A DNA stretch of 64,000 bases from Megalopta genalis (GCF_051020955.1 NW_027476401.1:186001-250000), one strand, 5' to 3'. Positions 36,408 through 50,853 are shown, numbered from the stretch's first letter. Numbers and translations are program-made. Notes: a model not told the origin generated them from the sequence alone.

Positions 36408-39400
36408 CAGACTTCTGCTTCGCACTGATTTGAAGCGGAATCGTGTGTTTCGCTTGTATTTGAAACTAACTCGTTAGTTTCGCATGCATTTGAATCTAAA
36501 TCATGTATGTCACAAGTATTACAATCTTAACTTTTTGTTTCGCATGGATTTGAAGCTAAGCCTTCTATTTCGCATTGATTTGAGGCAGAATCATGTGTTT
36601 CGCTTGTATTTGAAGCTAACTCATTCATTTCGCCTGCATTTGAGGCTAAACCATGTATATCACAATTATTTGAAGCTAAACCATTTGTTTCCGCATGGAT
36701 TCGAAGATCAGACTTCTGCATCGCATTGATTTGAAGCTAAATCATGTGTTTCGCATGGATTTGAAGCTTACTCGTTTGTTTTGCATGCAGTTGAAGCTAA
36801 ATCACGCATATCGCAAGTATTTGAAGCTAAACCACTTGATTCGCATGGATTCGAAGATCAGCCTTCTACTTCGCATTGACTTGAAGCTAAATCATGAGTT
36901 TCGCATAGATTTGAAGCTAAATCATGTGTTTTGAATGGATTTGAAGTTAACTCGTTTGTTTCGCATGCAGTTGAAGCTAAATCATGTATATCATAAGTAT
37001 TTGAAGCTAAAGAACTTTATTCGCATGGATTTCAAACTAAGCCTTCTTCTTCGCATTGATTTGAAGGTAAATCATGTCTTTTGCATGGATTTAAAGCTAA
37101 CTCGTTTGTTTCGCCTGGATTTGAAGCTATATCAGTGATATTCGCAAGTATTTGAAGCTAAATCATTCGTTTCGCTGGATTTGAAGCTAACTTGATTGCT
37201 TCTCTTGCTGTTGAATGTAAATCATGTATATCACAAGTGTTTGAAGCTAAATCATTCGTTTCGCTGGATTTGAAGCTAAGCCTTCTACTTCGCATTGATT
37301 TCAATCTAAATCATGTGTTTCGCTTGGATTTGAAGCTAACTCGTTCGTTTTGCATACAGTTGAAGCAAAATCACGCATATCACAAGTATTTGAAGCTAAA
37401 CCACTTGATTCGCATGGATTCGAAGATCAGCCTTCTACTTCGCATTGATTTGAAGCTAAATCATGAGTTTCGCATAGATTTGAAGCTAAATCATGTGTTT
37501 TGAATGGATTTGAAGTTAACTCGTTTGTTTCGCATGCAGTTGAAGCTAAATCATGTATATCATAAGTATTTGAAGCTAAAGAACTTTATTCGCATGGATT
37601 TCAAACTAAGCCTTCTACTTCGCATTGATTTGAAGGTAAATCATGTCTTTTGCATGGATTTAAAGCTGACTCGTTTGTTTCGCCTGCATTTGAAGCTATA
37701 TCAGTGATATTCGCAAATATTTGAGGCTAAATGATTCGTTTCGCTGGATTTGAAGCTAAGCCTTCTACTTCGCATTCATTTGAAGCTAAATCATGTGTTT
37801 CGCATGGATTTGAAGCTGACTCGTTTGTTTCGCCTGCATTTGAAGCTATATCATGTATATCAGAAGTATTTGAATCTGAACAATTTGATTCCCATGAATA
37901 GTACGTTAAACCATGTCTTTCGAATGAATTTGAAGCTAAATCATGTGTTTTGAATGGATTTCAAGCAAACTCGTTTGTTTCGCATGCATTTGAAGCTAAA
38001 TCATGTATATCACATATAATTGAAGCTAAACCATTTGTTTCGCATGGATTCGAAGATCAGCCTTCTACTTCGCATTGATTTGAAGCTAAATCATGAGTTT
38101 CGCATGGATTTGAAGCTAAATCATGTGTTTTGAATGGATTTGAAGCTATATCAGTGATATCCGCAAGTGTTTGAAGCTAAATCATTCGTTTCGCTGGATT
38201 TCAAGCTAAGCCTTCTACTTCGCATTGAATTGAAGCTAAATCATGTATCTCGCATGTATTTGAAGCTAACACGTTTGTTTCGCATGCTGTTGAAGCTAAG
38301 TCATGTATAACACAAGTATTTGAAGCCAAACAATCTGTTTCGTGTGGATTCGGAGATCAGCCTTCTACTACGCATTGATTTGAAGCAAAATCATATGTAT
38401 CGCTTGGATTTGAAGCCAACTCGTTTGTTTCGCATGCAGTTAATGCAAAATCACGCATATCACAAGTATTTGAAGCTAAACCATTTGATTCGCATGGATG
38501 CGAAGATCAGCCTTCTACTTCGCATTGATTTGAATCTAAATTATGTGTTTCGCTTGGATTTGAAGCTAACTTGTTTGTTTCGCATGCAGTTGAAGCTAAA
38601 TAATGTATATCACAAGTATTTGAAGATAAACCGTTTGATTCGCATCGATTTTAAGCTAACTCGTTTGTTTCGCCTTCATTTGAAGCTAAGTCATGTATAT
38701 CTTAAGTATTTGAAGCTAAACCATTTGTTTCGCATGGATTTGAAGCTAAGCCTTCTACTTCGCTTTGAATTGAAGCTGAATCATGTGTTTCGCTTGTATT
38801 TGAAGCTAACTCGTTTGTTTCGCATGCAGTTGAAGCTAAATCATGTATATCACAAGTATTTGAAGCTAAACCATTTGTTTCGGATGGATTCGACGATCAG
38901 CCTTCGGCTTCGCATTGATTTTAAGCTAAACCATGTGTTTCGCATCGATTTGAAGATAACTCGTTTGTTTCGCCTGCATTTTAATCTAAATCATGTATAT
39001 CACAAGTATTTGACGCTAAACCATTTGTTTCGCATGGATTCGGAGATAAGCCTTCTACTTCGCATTGAATTGAAGCTAAATCATGTGTTTCACATGGATT
39101 AGAAGCTAACACGCTTGTTTCGCATGCTGTTCAACCTCAATCATGTATATTACAAATATTTGAATCTAAACAATCTGTTTCGTGTGGATTCGGAGATCAG
39201 CCTTATACTTCACATTGATTGGAAGTTAAATCATGTGTTTCGCATGGATTTGAAGCTAACTCGTTTGTTTCGCCTGCATTTGAAGCTATATCACTTATAT
39301 TCGCAAGTATTTGAAGCTAATCCATTCGTTTCTCATGGATTTGACGCTAAGCCTTCTGCTTCGCATTGATTTGATACTAAATCATCTGTTCGCATGGATT

Positions 39401-40869
39401 TGAAGATAACTCGTTTGTTTCGCATGCATTTGAAGCTAAATCATGTATATCACATATAATTGAAGCTAAACCATTTGTTTCGCATGGATTCGAAGATAAG
39501 CCTTCTACTTCGCATTGATTTGAAGCGAAATCATGTGTTTCGCATGGGATTTTAAGCTAACTCGTTTTCTTCGCCTGTATTTGATGCTAAATCATGTATA
39601 TCACAATTATTTGAAGCTAAACCATTTGATTCGCATGGATTTGAAGATAATCCTTCTACTTCGCATTGATTTGAAGCAAAATCATCTGTTTCGCATGGAT
39701 TTGAATCTAACTCGTTAGTTTTCATGCAGTTGAAGCTAAATCATGTATATCACAAGTATTTGAAGCTAAACCATTTGTTTCGCAAAGATTCGAAGATCAG
39801 CCTTCTACTTCGCATTGATAAGAAGCTAACTCATTTGTTTCGCTTGGATTTGAAACTAACTAGTTTGTTTCGCAATACAGTTGAAGCTAAATCATGTATA
39901 TCACAATTATTTGAAGCTAAACCATTTGATTCGCATGGATTTGAAGATAAGCCTTCTACTTCGCATTGATTTGAAGCTAATTCATGTGTTTCGCATGGAT
40001 TTGAAGCTAACTCGTTTGCTTCGCATGCATTTGAATCTAAATCATATATATCACAAGTATTAGAAGCTAAACCATTTAATTCGCATGGATTTGAAGCTAA
40101 GCCTTCTACTTCGCATTGATTTGGAGCTAAATCATGTCTTTCGCTTGGATTTGAAGCTAACTCGTTTGTTTCGCATGCAATTGAAGCTAAATCATGTATC
40201 AAACAAGTATTTGAAGCTAAACCATTTGATTCGCATGGATTTGATGCTATGCCATCTACTTCGCTTTTATTTGAAACTGAATCATGTGTTTTCTCCTTGT
40301 TTTTGAAGCTATCACGTTCGTTTCACATGGAGTTGAAGCTAAATCATGTATATCACAAGTATTTGGAGCTGAACCATTTGTTTCGCACGAATATCACGCT
40401 AAACCATGTGTTTGGAATGAATTTAAAGCTAAATCACGTGTTTCGCATAGATTTGAAGCCAACTCGTTTGTTACGCATGCAGTTGAAGCTGAATCATGTA
40501 TATCCCAAGTATTTGAAGCTCAAACCATTTGATTCGCATGGATTTGAAGATAAGCCTTCTACTTCGCATTGATTTTAAGCTAAATTATGTTGTTTTCGCT
40601 TGGATTTGAAGCTAACTTGTTTGTTTCGCATGCAGTTGAAGCTAAATAATGTATATCACAAGTATTTGAAGATAAACCGTTTGATTCGCATCGATTTTAA
40701 GCTAACTCGTTTGTTTCGCCTTCATTTGAAGCTAAGTCATGTATATCTTAAGTATTTGAAGCTAAACCATTTGTTTCGCATGGATTTGAAACTAAGCCTT
40801 CTACTTCGCTTTGAATTGAAGCTGAATCATGTGTTTCGCTTGTATTTGAAGCTAACTCGTTTGTTTCGC

Positions 40870-43800
40870 ATGCAGTTGAAGCTAAATCATGTATATCACA
40901 AGTATTTGTAGCTAAACCATTTGTTTCGGATGGATTCGGCGATCAGCCTTCGGCTTCGCATTGATTTTTAAGCTAAACCATGTGTTTCGCATCGATTTGA
41001 AGATAACACGTTTGTTTCGCCTGCATTTTAATCTAAATCATGTATATCACAAGTATTTGAAGCTAAACCATTTGTTTCGCATGGATTCGGAGATAAGCTT
41101 CTACTTCGCATTGAATTGAAGCTAAATCATGTGTTTCACATGGATTAGAAGCTAACACGCTTGTTTCGCATGCTGTTGAACCTCAATCATGTATATTACA
41201 AATATTTGAATCTAAACAATCTGTTTCGTGTGGATTCGGAGATCAGCCTTATACTTCACATTGATTGGAAGTTAAATCATGTGTTTCGCATGGATTTGAA
41301 GCTAACTCGTTTGTGTCGCCTGCATTTGAAGCTATATCACTTATATTCGCAAGTATTTGAAGCTAATCCATTCGTTTCTCATGGATTTGACGCTAAGCCT
41401 TCTGCTTCGCATGATTTGATACTAAATCATGTGTTCGCATGGATTTGAAGATAACTCGTTTGTTTCGCATGCAATTGAAGATAGGTCATGTATCAAACAA
41501 GTATTTGAAGCTAAACCATTTGATTCGCATGGATTTGATGCGATGCCATCTACTTCGCTTTTATTTGAAACTGAATCATGTGTTTCTCTTGAATTTGAAG
41601 CTAACACGTTTGTTTCACATGCAGTTGAAGCTAAATCATGTATGTCACAAGTATTTGAAGCTGAACCATTTGTTTTCGCACGAATATCAGGCTAAACCAT
41701 GTGTTTGGAATGAATTTGAAGCTAAATCATGCGTTTCGCATAGATTTGAAGCTAACTCATTTGTTACGTATGCAGTTGAAGCTGAATCATGTATATCACA
41801 GGTGTTTGAAGCTAAACCATTTGTTTCGCATGGATACGAAGATAACCCTTTCTACTTCGAATTGATTTGAAGCTAAATCATGTGTTTCGCTTGGATTTCA
41901 AACTAACTCGTTTGTTTCGCATTGCAGTTGAAGATAAATCATGTATATCACAAGTATTTGAAGCTAATCCATTTGTTTCGCGTGGATTCGAAGATCAGCC
42001 TTCTACTTCGCATTGATTTGAAGTTAAATCATATGTTTCGCATGGATTTGAAGCTAATCGTTTGTATCGCATGCAGTTGAAGCTAAATCATGTATATCAC
42101 AAGTATTTGAAAGCTAAACCATTTGATTCGCATGGATTTGATGCTATGCCATCTACTTCGCTTTTATTTGAAACTGAATCATGTGTTTCTCTTGAATTTG
42201 AAGCTAACACGTTCGTTTCACATGCAGTTGACGCTAAATCATGTATGTCACAAGTATTTGAAGCTGAACCATTTGTTTCGCACGAATATCAGGCTAAACC
42301 ATGTGTTTGGAATGAATTTGAAGCTAAATCATGCGTTTCGCATAGATTTGAAGCTAACTCATTTGTTACGCATGCAGTTGAAGCTGAATCATGCATATCA
42401 CAGGTGTTTGAAGCTAAACCATTTGTTTCGCATGGATTCGAAGATAACCCTTCTACTTCGAATTGATTTGAAGCTAAATCATGTGTTTCGCTTGGATTTC
42501 AAACTAACTCGTTCGTTTCGCATGCAGTTGAAGCTAAATCATGTATATCACAAGTATGTGAAGCTAAACCATTTGCTACGCATGGATTTTAAGCTAAGCC
42601 TTCTACTTCGCATTGATTTGATGCTAAATCGGGTGTTTCGCATGGATTTGAAGCTAAGCCTTCAACTTCGTGTTGACTTGATGCTAGCTCATGTTTTTCG
42701 CTTGGATTTGAAGCTAACTCGTTTGTTTCGCATGCAGTTGAAGCTGAATCATGTATATCACAAGTATTTGGAGCTGAACCATTTGTTTCGCATGGATTTC
42801 AAAATAAGCCTTCTACTTCGCATTGATTTTAATCTAAATCATCTGTTTCGGATGGATTTAAAGCTATCTCGTTTGTTTCGCATGCAGTTGAAGATAAATC
42901 ATGTATATCACAAGTATTTGAAGCTAATCCATTTGTATCGCGTGGATTCGAAGATCAGCCTTCTACTTCGCATTGATTTGAAGTTAAATCATATGTTTCG
43001 CATGGATTTGAAGCTAATCGTTTGTATCGCATGCAGTTGAAGCTAAATCATGTATATCACAATTATTTGAAGCTAAACCATTTGACTCGCATGGATTTCA
43101 AAATAAGCCTTCTACTTTGCATTGATTTGATGCTAAATCATGTGTTTCGCTTGCATTTCAATCTAACTCGTTTGTTTCGCATGTAATTGAAGCTAGATAA
43201 TATATCAAACAAGTATTTGAAGCTAAACCATTTGATTCGCATGGATTTCAAAATAAGCCTTCCACTTTGCATTGATTTGATGCTAAATCATGTGTTTCGC
43301 TTGCATTTCAAGCTAACTCGTTTGTTTCGCATGTAATTGAAGCTAGATAATGTATCAAACAAGTATTTGAAGCTAAACCATTTGTTTCGCATGGCTTCGA
43401 AGATCAGCCATCTACCTCGTATTGATTTAAAGCTAAATCATGTGTTTCGCATGGATTTGAAGCTAACTCGTTTGTATCGCATGCAGTTGAAGCTAAATCA
43501 TGCATATCACAATTATTTGAAGCTAAACCATTTGATTCGCATGGATTTGAAGATAAGCCTTCTACTTCGCATTGATTTGAAGCAAAATCATGTGTTTCGC
43601 ATGGATTTAAAGCTATCTCGTTTGTTTCGCATGCAGTTGAAGATAAATCATGCATATCACAATTATTTGAAGCTAAACCATTTGATTCGCATGGATTTGA
43701 AGATAAGCCTTCTACTTCGCATTGATTTGAAGCAAAATCATGTGTTTCGCATGGATTTGAATCGAACTCGTTAGTTTTCATGCTGTTGAAGCTAAATCAT

Positions 43801-44292
43801 GTATATCACAGTTATTTGAAGATAAACCAGTTGATTCGCATGGATTTCAAAATAAGCCTTCTACTTCGCATTGATTTGAAGCTAAATCATGTGTTTCGCA
43901 TGGATTTGAAGCTAACTCGCTAGTTTTGCATGCTGTTGAAGCTTATTCATGTACATCACAAGTATTTGAAGTTAAACCATTTGTTTCGCAAGGATTCGAA
44001 GATCAGCCTTCTACTTCGCATTGATAAGAAGCTAAATCATGTGTTTCGCTTGGATTTCAAGCTAACTCGTTCGTTTCGCATGCAGTTGAAGCTAAATCAT
44101 GTATATCACAAGTATGTGAAGCTAAACCATTTGCTACGCATGGATTTTAAGCTAAGCCTTCTACTTCGCTTTGATTTGATGCTAAATCGGGTGTTTCGCA
44201 TGGATTTGAAGCTAAGCCTTCAACTTCGTGTTGACTTGATGCTAACTCATGTTTTTCGCTTGGATTTGAAGCTAACTCGTTTGTTTCGCATG
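40870..44292 (+). repeat. Block X copy 1 (spacing about 6,561 bp)
   Basis: About 3.4 kb match 47,431-50,853. The spacing is 6,565 bp near 41,430 and 6,561 bp from 42,120 on, because this copy carries several extra single bases (near 41,674, 41,850, 41,923 and 42,111). The right end is at the GCTGTTGAAGCTTATTC monomer at 44,293, where copy 2 has GCAGTTGAAGC. Confidence 0.9.
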
Positions 44293-47200
44293 CTGTTGAA
44301 GCTTATTCATGTATATCACAAGTATTTGAAGCTAAACCATTTGTCTCGCAAGGATTCGAAGATTAGCCTTCTACTTCGCATTGATAAGAAGCTATCTCAT
44401 GTGTTTCGCATGGATTTGAAGCTAACTCGTTAGTTTTGCATGCTGTTGAAGCTAAATCATGTATATCACAAGTATTTGAAGCTAAACCATTTGTTTCGCA
44501 AGGATACGAAGATCAGCCTTCTACTTCGCATTGATAAGAAGCAAAATCATGTGTTTCGCATGGATTTGAAGCTAACTCGTTCGTTTCGCTTGCATTTGAA
44601 GCTAAATCATGCAGATCACAAGTATTTGAAGCTGAACTACTTGTTTCGCATGGATTTGAAGATAAGCCTTCTACTTCGCATTGATTTGAAGCTAAATCAT
44701 GTGTTTCGAATGGATTTGAAGCTAACTCGTTTGTTTCGCATGCAATTGAAGCTAAATCATGTATATCACAATTATTTGAAGCTAAACCATTTGATTCGCA
44801 TGGATTTCAAAAGAAGCCTTCTACATTGCATTGATTTTAATCTAAATCATCTGTTTCGGATGGATTTAAAGCTATCTCGTTTGTTTCGCATGCAGTTGAA
44901 GATAAATCATGTATATCACAAGTATTTGAAGCTAATCCATTTGTTTCGCGTGGATTCGAAGATCAGCCTTCTACTTCGCATTGATTTGAAGTTAAATCAT
45001 ATGTTTCGCATGGATTTGAAGCTAATCGTTTGTATCGCATGCAGTTGAAGCTAAATCATGTATATCACAAGTATTTAAAGCTAAACCATTTGATTCGCAT
45101 GGATTTGATGCTATGCCATCTACTTCGCTTTTATTTGAAACTGAATCATGTGTTTCTCTTGAATTTGAAGCTAACACGTTCGTTTCACATGCAGTTGAAG
45201 CTAAATCATGTATGTCACAAGTATTGGAAGCTGAACCATTTGTTTCGCACGAATATCAGGCTAAACCATGTGTTTGGAATGAATTTGAAGCTACATCATG
45301 TGTTTCGCATAGATTTGAAACTAACTCATTTGTTACGCATGCAGTTGAAGCTGAATCATGTATATCCCAAGTATTTGAAGCTCAACCATTTGATTCGCAT
45401 GGATTTGAAGATAAGCCTTCTACTTCGCATTGATTTTAATCTAAATCATGTGTTTCGCATGCATTTGAAGCTAATCGTTTGTGTCGCATGGAGTTGAAGC
45501 TAAATCATGTATATCACAAGTATTTGCAGCTAAACCATTTGATTCGCATGGATTTGATGCAATGCCATCTACTTCGCTTTTATTTGAAACTGAATCATGT
45601 GTTTCTCTTGAATTTGAAGCTAACTAGTTTGTTTCGTAATGCAGTTGAAGCTAAATCATGTATATCACAATTATTTGAAGCTAAACCATTTGATTCGCAT
45701 GGATTTCAAAATAAGCCTTCTACTTCGCATTGATTTTAATCTAAATCATCTGTTTCGCATGGATTAAAAGCTATCTCGTTTGATTCGCATGCAGTTGAAG
45801 ATAAATCATGTATATCACAGGTATTTGAAGCTAAACCAGTTGTTTCGCATGGATTCGAAGATAAGCCTTCTAAATCGCATTGATTTCAAGCTAAATCATG
45901 TGTTTCGCATGGATTTGAAGCTAACTCGCTAGTTTTGGCTGTTGAAGCTTATTCATGTACATCACAAGTATTTGAAGCTAAACCATTTGTTTCGCAAGGA
46001 TTCGGAGATCAGCCTTCTACTTCGCATTGATAAGAAGCAAAATCATGTGTTTCGCATGGATTTGAAGCTAACTCGTTTGTTTCGCATGCAGTTGAAGCTA
46101 AATCATGTATATCACAAGTATTTGGAGCTGAACCATTTGTTTCGCATGGATTTCAAAATAAGCCTTCTACTTCGCATTGATTTTAATCTAAATCATCTGT
46201 TTCGGATGGATTTAAAGCTATCTCGTTTTTTTCGCATGCAGTTGAAGATAAATCATGTATATCACAGATATTTGAAGCTAAACCAGTTGTTTCGCATGGA
46301 TTCGAAGATAAGCCTTCTAAATCGCATTGATTTCAAGCTAAATCATGTGTTTCGCATGGATTTGAAGCGAACTCGCTAGTTTTGCATGCTGTTGAAGCTT
46401 ATTCATGTACATCACAAGTATTTGAAGTTAAACCATTTGTTTCGCAAGCATTCGAAGATCAGCCTTCTACTTCGCATTGATAAGAAGCTAAATCATGTGT
46501 TTCGCTTGGATTTCAAGCTAACCCGTTTGTTTCGCATGCAACTGAAGCTAAATCATGTATATCACAATTATTTGAAGCTAAACCATTTGATTCGCATGGA
46601 TTACAAAATAAGCCTTCTACTTGCATTGATTTTAATCTAAATCATCTGTTTCGGATGGATTTAAAGCTATCTCGTTTTTTTCGCATGCAGTTGAAGATAA
46701 ATCATGTATATCACAGGTATTTGAAGCTAAACCATTTGTTTCGCATGGATTCGAATATAAGCCTTTTAAATCGCATAGATGTCAAGCTAAATCATATGTT
46801 TCGCATAGATTTGAAGCTAACTCGCTAATTTTGCTTGCTGTTGAAGCTTATTCATGTATATCACAAGTATTTGAAGCTAAACCATTTGTTTCGCAAGGAT
46901 TCGAAGATCAGCCTTCTACTTCGCATTGATAAGAAGCTATCTCATGTGTTTCGCATGGATTTGAAGCTAACTCGTTAGTTTTGCATGCTGTTGAAGCTAA
47001 ATCATGTATATCACAAGTATTTGAAGCTAAACCATTTGTTTCGCAAGGATACGAAGATCAGCCTTCTAGTTCGCATTGATAAGAAGCAAAATCATGTGTT
47101 TCGCATGGATTTGAAGCTAACTCGTTCGTTTCGCTTGCATTTGAAGCTAAATCATGCACATCACAAGTATTTGAAGCTGAACCACTTGTTTCGCATGGAT

Positions 47201-47441
47201 TTGAAGATAAGCCTTCTACTTCGCATTGATTTGAAGCTAAATCATGTGTTTCGAATGGATTTGAAGCTAACCGTTTGTTTCGCATGCAATTGAAGCTACA
47301 TCATGTATATCACAATTATTTGAAGCTAAACCATTTGATTCGCATGGATTTCAAAATAAGCCTTCTACTTCCCATTGATTTTAAACTAAATCATCTGTTT
47401 CGGATGGATTTAAAGCTATCTCGTCTGTTTCGCATGCAGTT
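44293..47441 (+). repeat. Block Y copy 1 (spacing 7,310-7,313 bp)
   Basis: About 3.15 kb match 51,603-54,754. Copy 1 lacks three bases near 45,936 (TTTTGGCTG against TTTTGCATGCTG at about 53,246), which explains the change of spacing. It lies between the two X copies, so the larger organisation is X-Y-X'-Z-Y', with Z a stretch of about 750 bp at 50,854-51,602. Confidence 0.9.
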
Positions 47442-50400
47442 GAAGCTAAATCATGTATATCACAAGTATTTGTAGCTAAACCATTTGTTTCGGATGGATT
47501 CGGCGATCAGCCTTCGGCTTCGCATTGATTTTAAGCTAAACCATGTGTTTCGCATCGATTTGAAGATAACACGTTTGTTTCGCCTGCATTTTAATCTAAA
47601 TCATGTATATCACAAGTATTTGAAGCTAAACCATTTGTTTCGCATGGATTCGGAGATAAGCCTTCTACTTCGCATTGAATTGAAGCTAAATCATGTGTTT
47701 CACATGGATTAGAAGCTAACACGCTTGTTTCGCATGCTGTTGAACCTCAATCATGTATATTACAAATATTTGAATCTAAACAATCTGTTTCGTGTGGATT
47801 CGGAGATCAGCCTTATACTTCACATTGATTGGAAGTTAAATCATGTGTTTCGCATGGATTTGAAGCTAACTCGTTTGTGTCGCCTGCATTTGAAGCTATA
47901 TCACTTATATTCGCAAGTATTTGAAGCTAATCCATTCGTTTCTCATGGATTTGACGCTAAGCCTTCTGCTTCGCATTGATTTGATACTAAATCATGTGTT
48001 CGCATGGATTTGAAGATAACTCGTTTGTTTCGCATGCAATTGAAGATAGATCATGTATCAAACAAGTATTTGAAGCTAAACCATTTGATTCGCATGGATT
48101 TGATGCGATGCCATCTACTTCGCTTTTATTTGAAACTGAATCATGTGTTTCTCTTGAATTTGAAGCTAACACGTTTGTTTCACATGCAGTTGAAGCTAAA
48201 TCATGTATGTCACAAGTATTTGAAGCTGAACCATTTGTTTCGCACGAATATCAGGCTAAACCATGTGTTTGGAATGAATTTGAAGCTAAATCATGCGTTT
48301 CGCATAGATTTGAAGCTAACTCATTTGTTACGTATGCAGTTGAAGCTGAATCATGTATATCACAGGTGTTTGAAGCTAAACCATTTGTTTCGCATGGATA
48401 CGAAGATAACCCTTCTACTTCGAATTGATTTGAAGCTAAATCATGTGTTTCGCTTGGATTTCAAACTAACTCGTTTGTTTCGCATGCAGTTGAAGATAAA
48501 TCATGTATATCACAAGTATTTGAAGCTAATCCATTTGTTTCGCGTGGATTCGAAGATCAGCCTTCTACTTCGCATTGATTTGAAGTTAAATCATATGTTT
48601 CGCATGGATTTGAAGCTAATCGTTTGTATCGCATGCAGTTGAAGCTAAATCATGTATATCACAAGTATTTGAAGCTAAACCATTTGATTCGCATGGATTT
48701 GATGCTATGCCATCTACTTCGCTTTTATTTGAAACTGAATCATGTGTTTCTCTTGAATTTGAAGCTAACACGTTCGTTTCACATGCAGTTGACGCTAAAT
48801 CATGTATGTCACAAGTATTTGAAGCTGAACCATTTGTTTCGCACGAATATCAGGCTAAACCATGTGTTTGGAATGAATTTGAAGCTAAATCATGCGTTTC
48901 GCATAGATTTGAAGCTAACTCATTTGTTACGCATGCAGTTGAAGCTGAATCATGCATATCACAGGTGTTTGAAGCTAAACCATTTGTTTCGCATGGATTC
49001 GAAGATAACCCTTCTACTTCGAATTGATTTGAAGCTAAATCATGTGTTTCGCTTGGATTTCAAACTAACTCGTTCGTTTCGCATGCAGTTGAAGCTAAAT
49101 CATGTATATCACAAGTATGTGAAGCTAAACCATTTGCTACGCATGGATTTTAAGCTAAGCCTTCTACTTCGCATTGATTTGATGCTAAATCGGGTGTTTC
49201 GCATGGATTTGAAGCTAAGCCTTCAACTTCGTGTTGACTTGATGCTAGCTCATGTTTTTCGCTTGGATTTGAAGCTAACTCGTTTGTTTCGCATGCAGTT
49301 GAAGCTGAATCATGTATATCACAAGTATTTGGAGCTGAACCATTTGTTTCGCATGGATTTCAAAATAAGCCTTCTACTTCGCATTGATTTTAATCTAAAT
49401 CATCTGTTTCGGATGGATTTAAAGCTATCTCGTTTGTTTCGCATGCAGTTGAAGATAAATCATGTATATCACAAGTATTTGAAGCTAATCCATTTGTATC
49501 GCGTGGATTCGAAGATCAGCCTTCTACTTCGCATTGATTTGAAGTTAAATCATATGTTTCGCATGGATTTGAAGCTAATCGTTTGTATCGCATGCAGTTG
49601 AAGCTAAATCATGTATATCACAATTATTTGAAGCTAAACCATTTGACTCGCATGGATTTCAAAATAAGCCTTCTACTTTGCATTGATTTGATGCTAAATC
49701 ATGTGTTTCGCTTGCATTTCAATCTAACTCGTTTGTTTCGCATGTAATTGAAGCTAGATAATATATCAAACAAGTATTTGAAGCTAAACCATTTGATTCG
49801 CATGGATTTCAAAATAAGCCTTCCACTTTGCATTGATTTGATGCTAAATCATGTGTTTCGCTTGCATTTCAAGCTAACTCGTTTGTTTCGCATGTAATTG
49901 AAGCTAGATAATGTATCAAACAAGTATTTGAAGCTAAACCATTTGTTTCGCATGGCTTCGAAGATCAGCCATCTACCTCGTATTGATTTAAAGCTAAATC
50001 ATGTGTTTCGCATGGATTTGAAGCTAACTCGTTTGTATCGCATGCAGTTGAAGCTAAATCATGCATATCACAATTATTTGAAGCTAAACCATTTGATTCG
50101 CATGGATTTGAAGATAAGCCTTCTACTTCGCATTGATTTGAAGCAAAATCATGTGTTTCGCATGGATTTAAAGCTATCTCGTTTGTTTCGCATGCAGTTG
50201 AAGATAAATCATGCATATCACAATTATTTGAAGCTAAACCATTTGATTCGCATGGATTTGAAGATAAGCCTTCTACTTCGCATTGATTTGAAGCAAAATC
50301 ATGTGTTTCGCATGGATTTGAATCGAACTCGTTAGTTTTCATGCTGTTGAAGCTAAATCATGTATATCACAGTTATTTGAAGATAAACCAGTTGATTCGC

Positions 50401-50853
50401 ATGGATTTCAAAATAAGCCTTCTACTTCGCATTGATTTGAAGCTAAATCATGTGTTTCGCATGGATTTGAAGCTAACTCGCTAGTTTTGCATGCTGTTGA
50501 AGCTTATTCATGTACATCACAAGTATTTGAAGTTAAACCATTTGTTTCGCAAGGATTCGAAGATCAGCCTTCTACTTCGCATTGATAAGAAGCTAAATCA
50601 TGTGTTTCGCTTGGATTTCAAGCTAACTCGTTCGTTTCGCATGCAGTTGAAGCTAAATCATGTATATCACAAGTATGTGAAGCTAAACCATTTGCTACGC
50701 ATGGATTTTAAGCTAAGCCTTCTACTTCGCTTTGATTTGATGCTAAATCGGGTGTTTCGCATGGATTTGAAGCTAAGCCTTCAACTTCGTGTTGACTTGA
50801 TGCTAACTCATGTTTTTCGCTTGGATTTGAAGCTAACTCGTTTGTTTCGCATG
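47431..50853 (+). repeat. Block X copy 2 (spacing about 6,561 bp)
   Basis: This is the partner of 40,870-44,292 and lacks the single-base indels clustered in copy 1. From 42,123 (48,684) onward the two are nearly the same base for base by eye. It continues at 50,854 into sequence not present after copy 1. Confidence 0.9.
48250..48279 (+). repeat. Diverged monomer with GGAATGAAT tail
   Basis: This 30-bp monomer starts ATCAGGCTAA and ends TTTGGAATGAAT, and the tail before it ends CGCACGAAT. It belongs to a distinct subfamily found about ten more times in 40-62 kb (near 40,390, 41,690, 42,290, 45,257, 48,850, 52,567, 55,112, 57,270, 59,367 and 61,470). Related forms with an ATTAAGCTGA or AGTACGCTAA head occur near 1,320, 9,584, 11,890, 26,560, 31,028, 31,600, 32,950, 35,680, 36,250 and 37,900. 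Confidence 0.8.

Larger units (their letters stand above)
28500..38540 (+). repeat. Subarray 5: mosaic of blocks copied at 2.7, 4.35, 4.65 and 4.95 kb spacing
   Basis: Long stretches recur in a shuffled order. 29,112-30,161 reappears at 31,812-32,861 and 29,520-31,756 at 34,171-36,407. 31,890-32,280 reappears at 36,391-36,781, 32,861-33,268 at 37,811-38,218 and 33,872-34,180 at 38,221-38,530. A short block at about 36,790-37,140 is repeated at about 37,360-37,709. E heads are mostly TCGAAGATCA. The paired 31+29 bp monomers and the TTGAATGGAT tail link this region to subarray 1. Confidence 0.85.
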
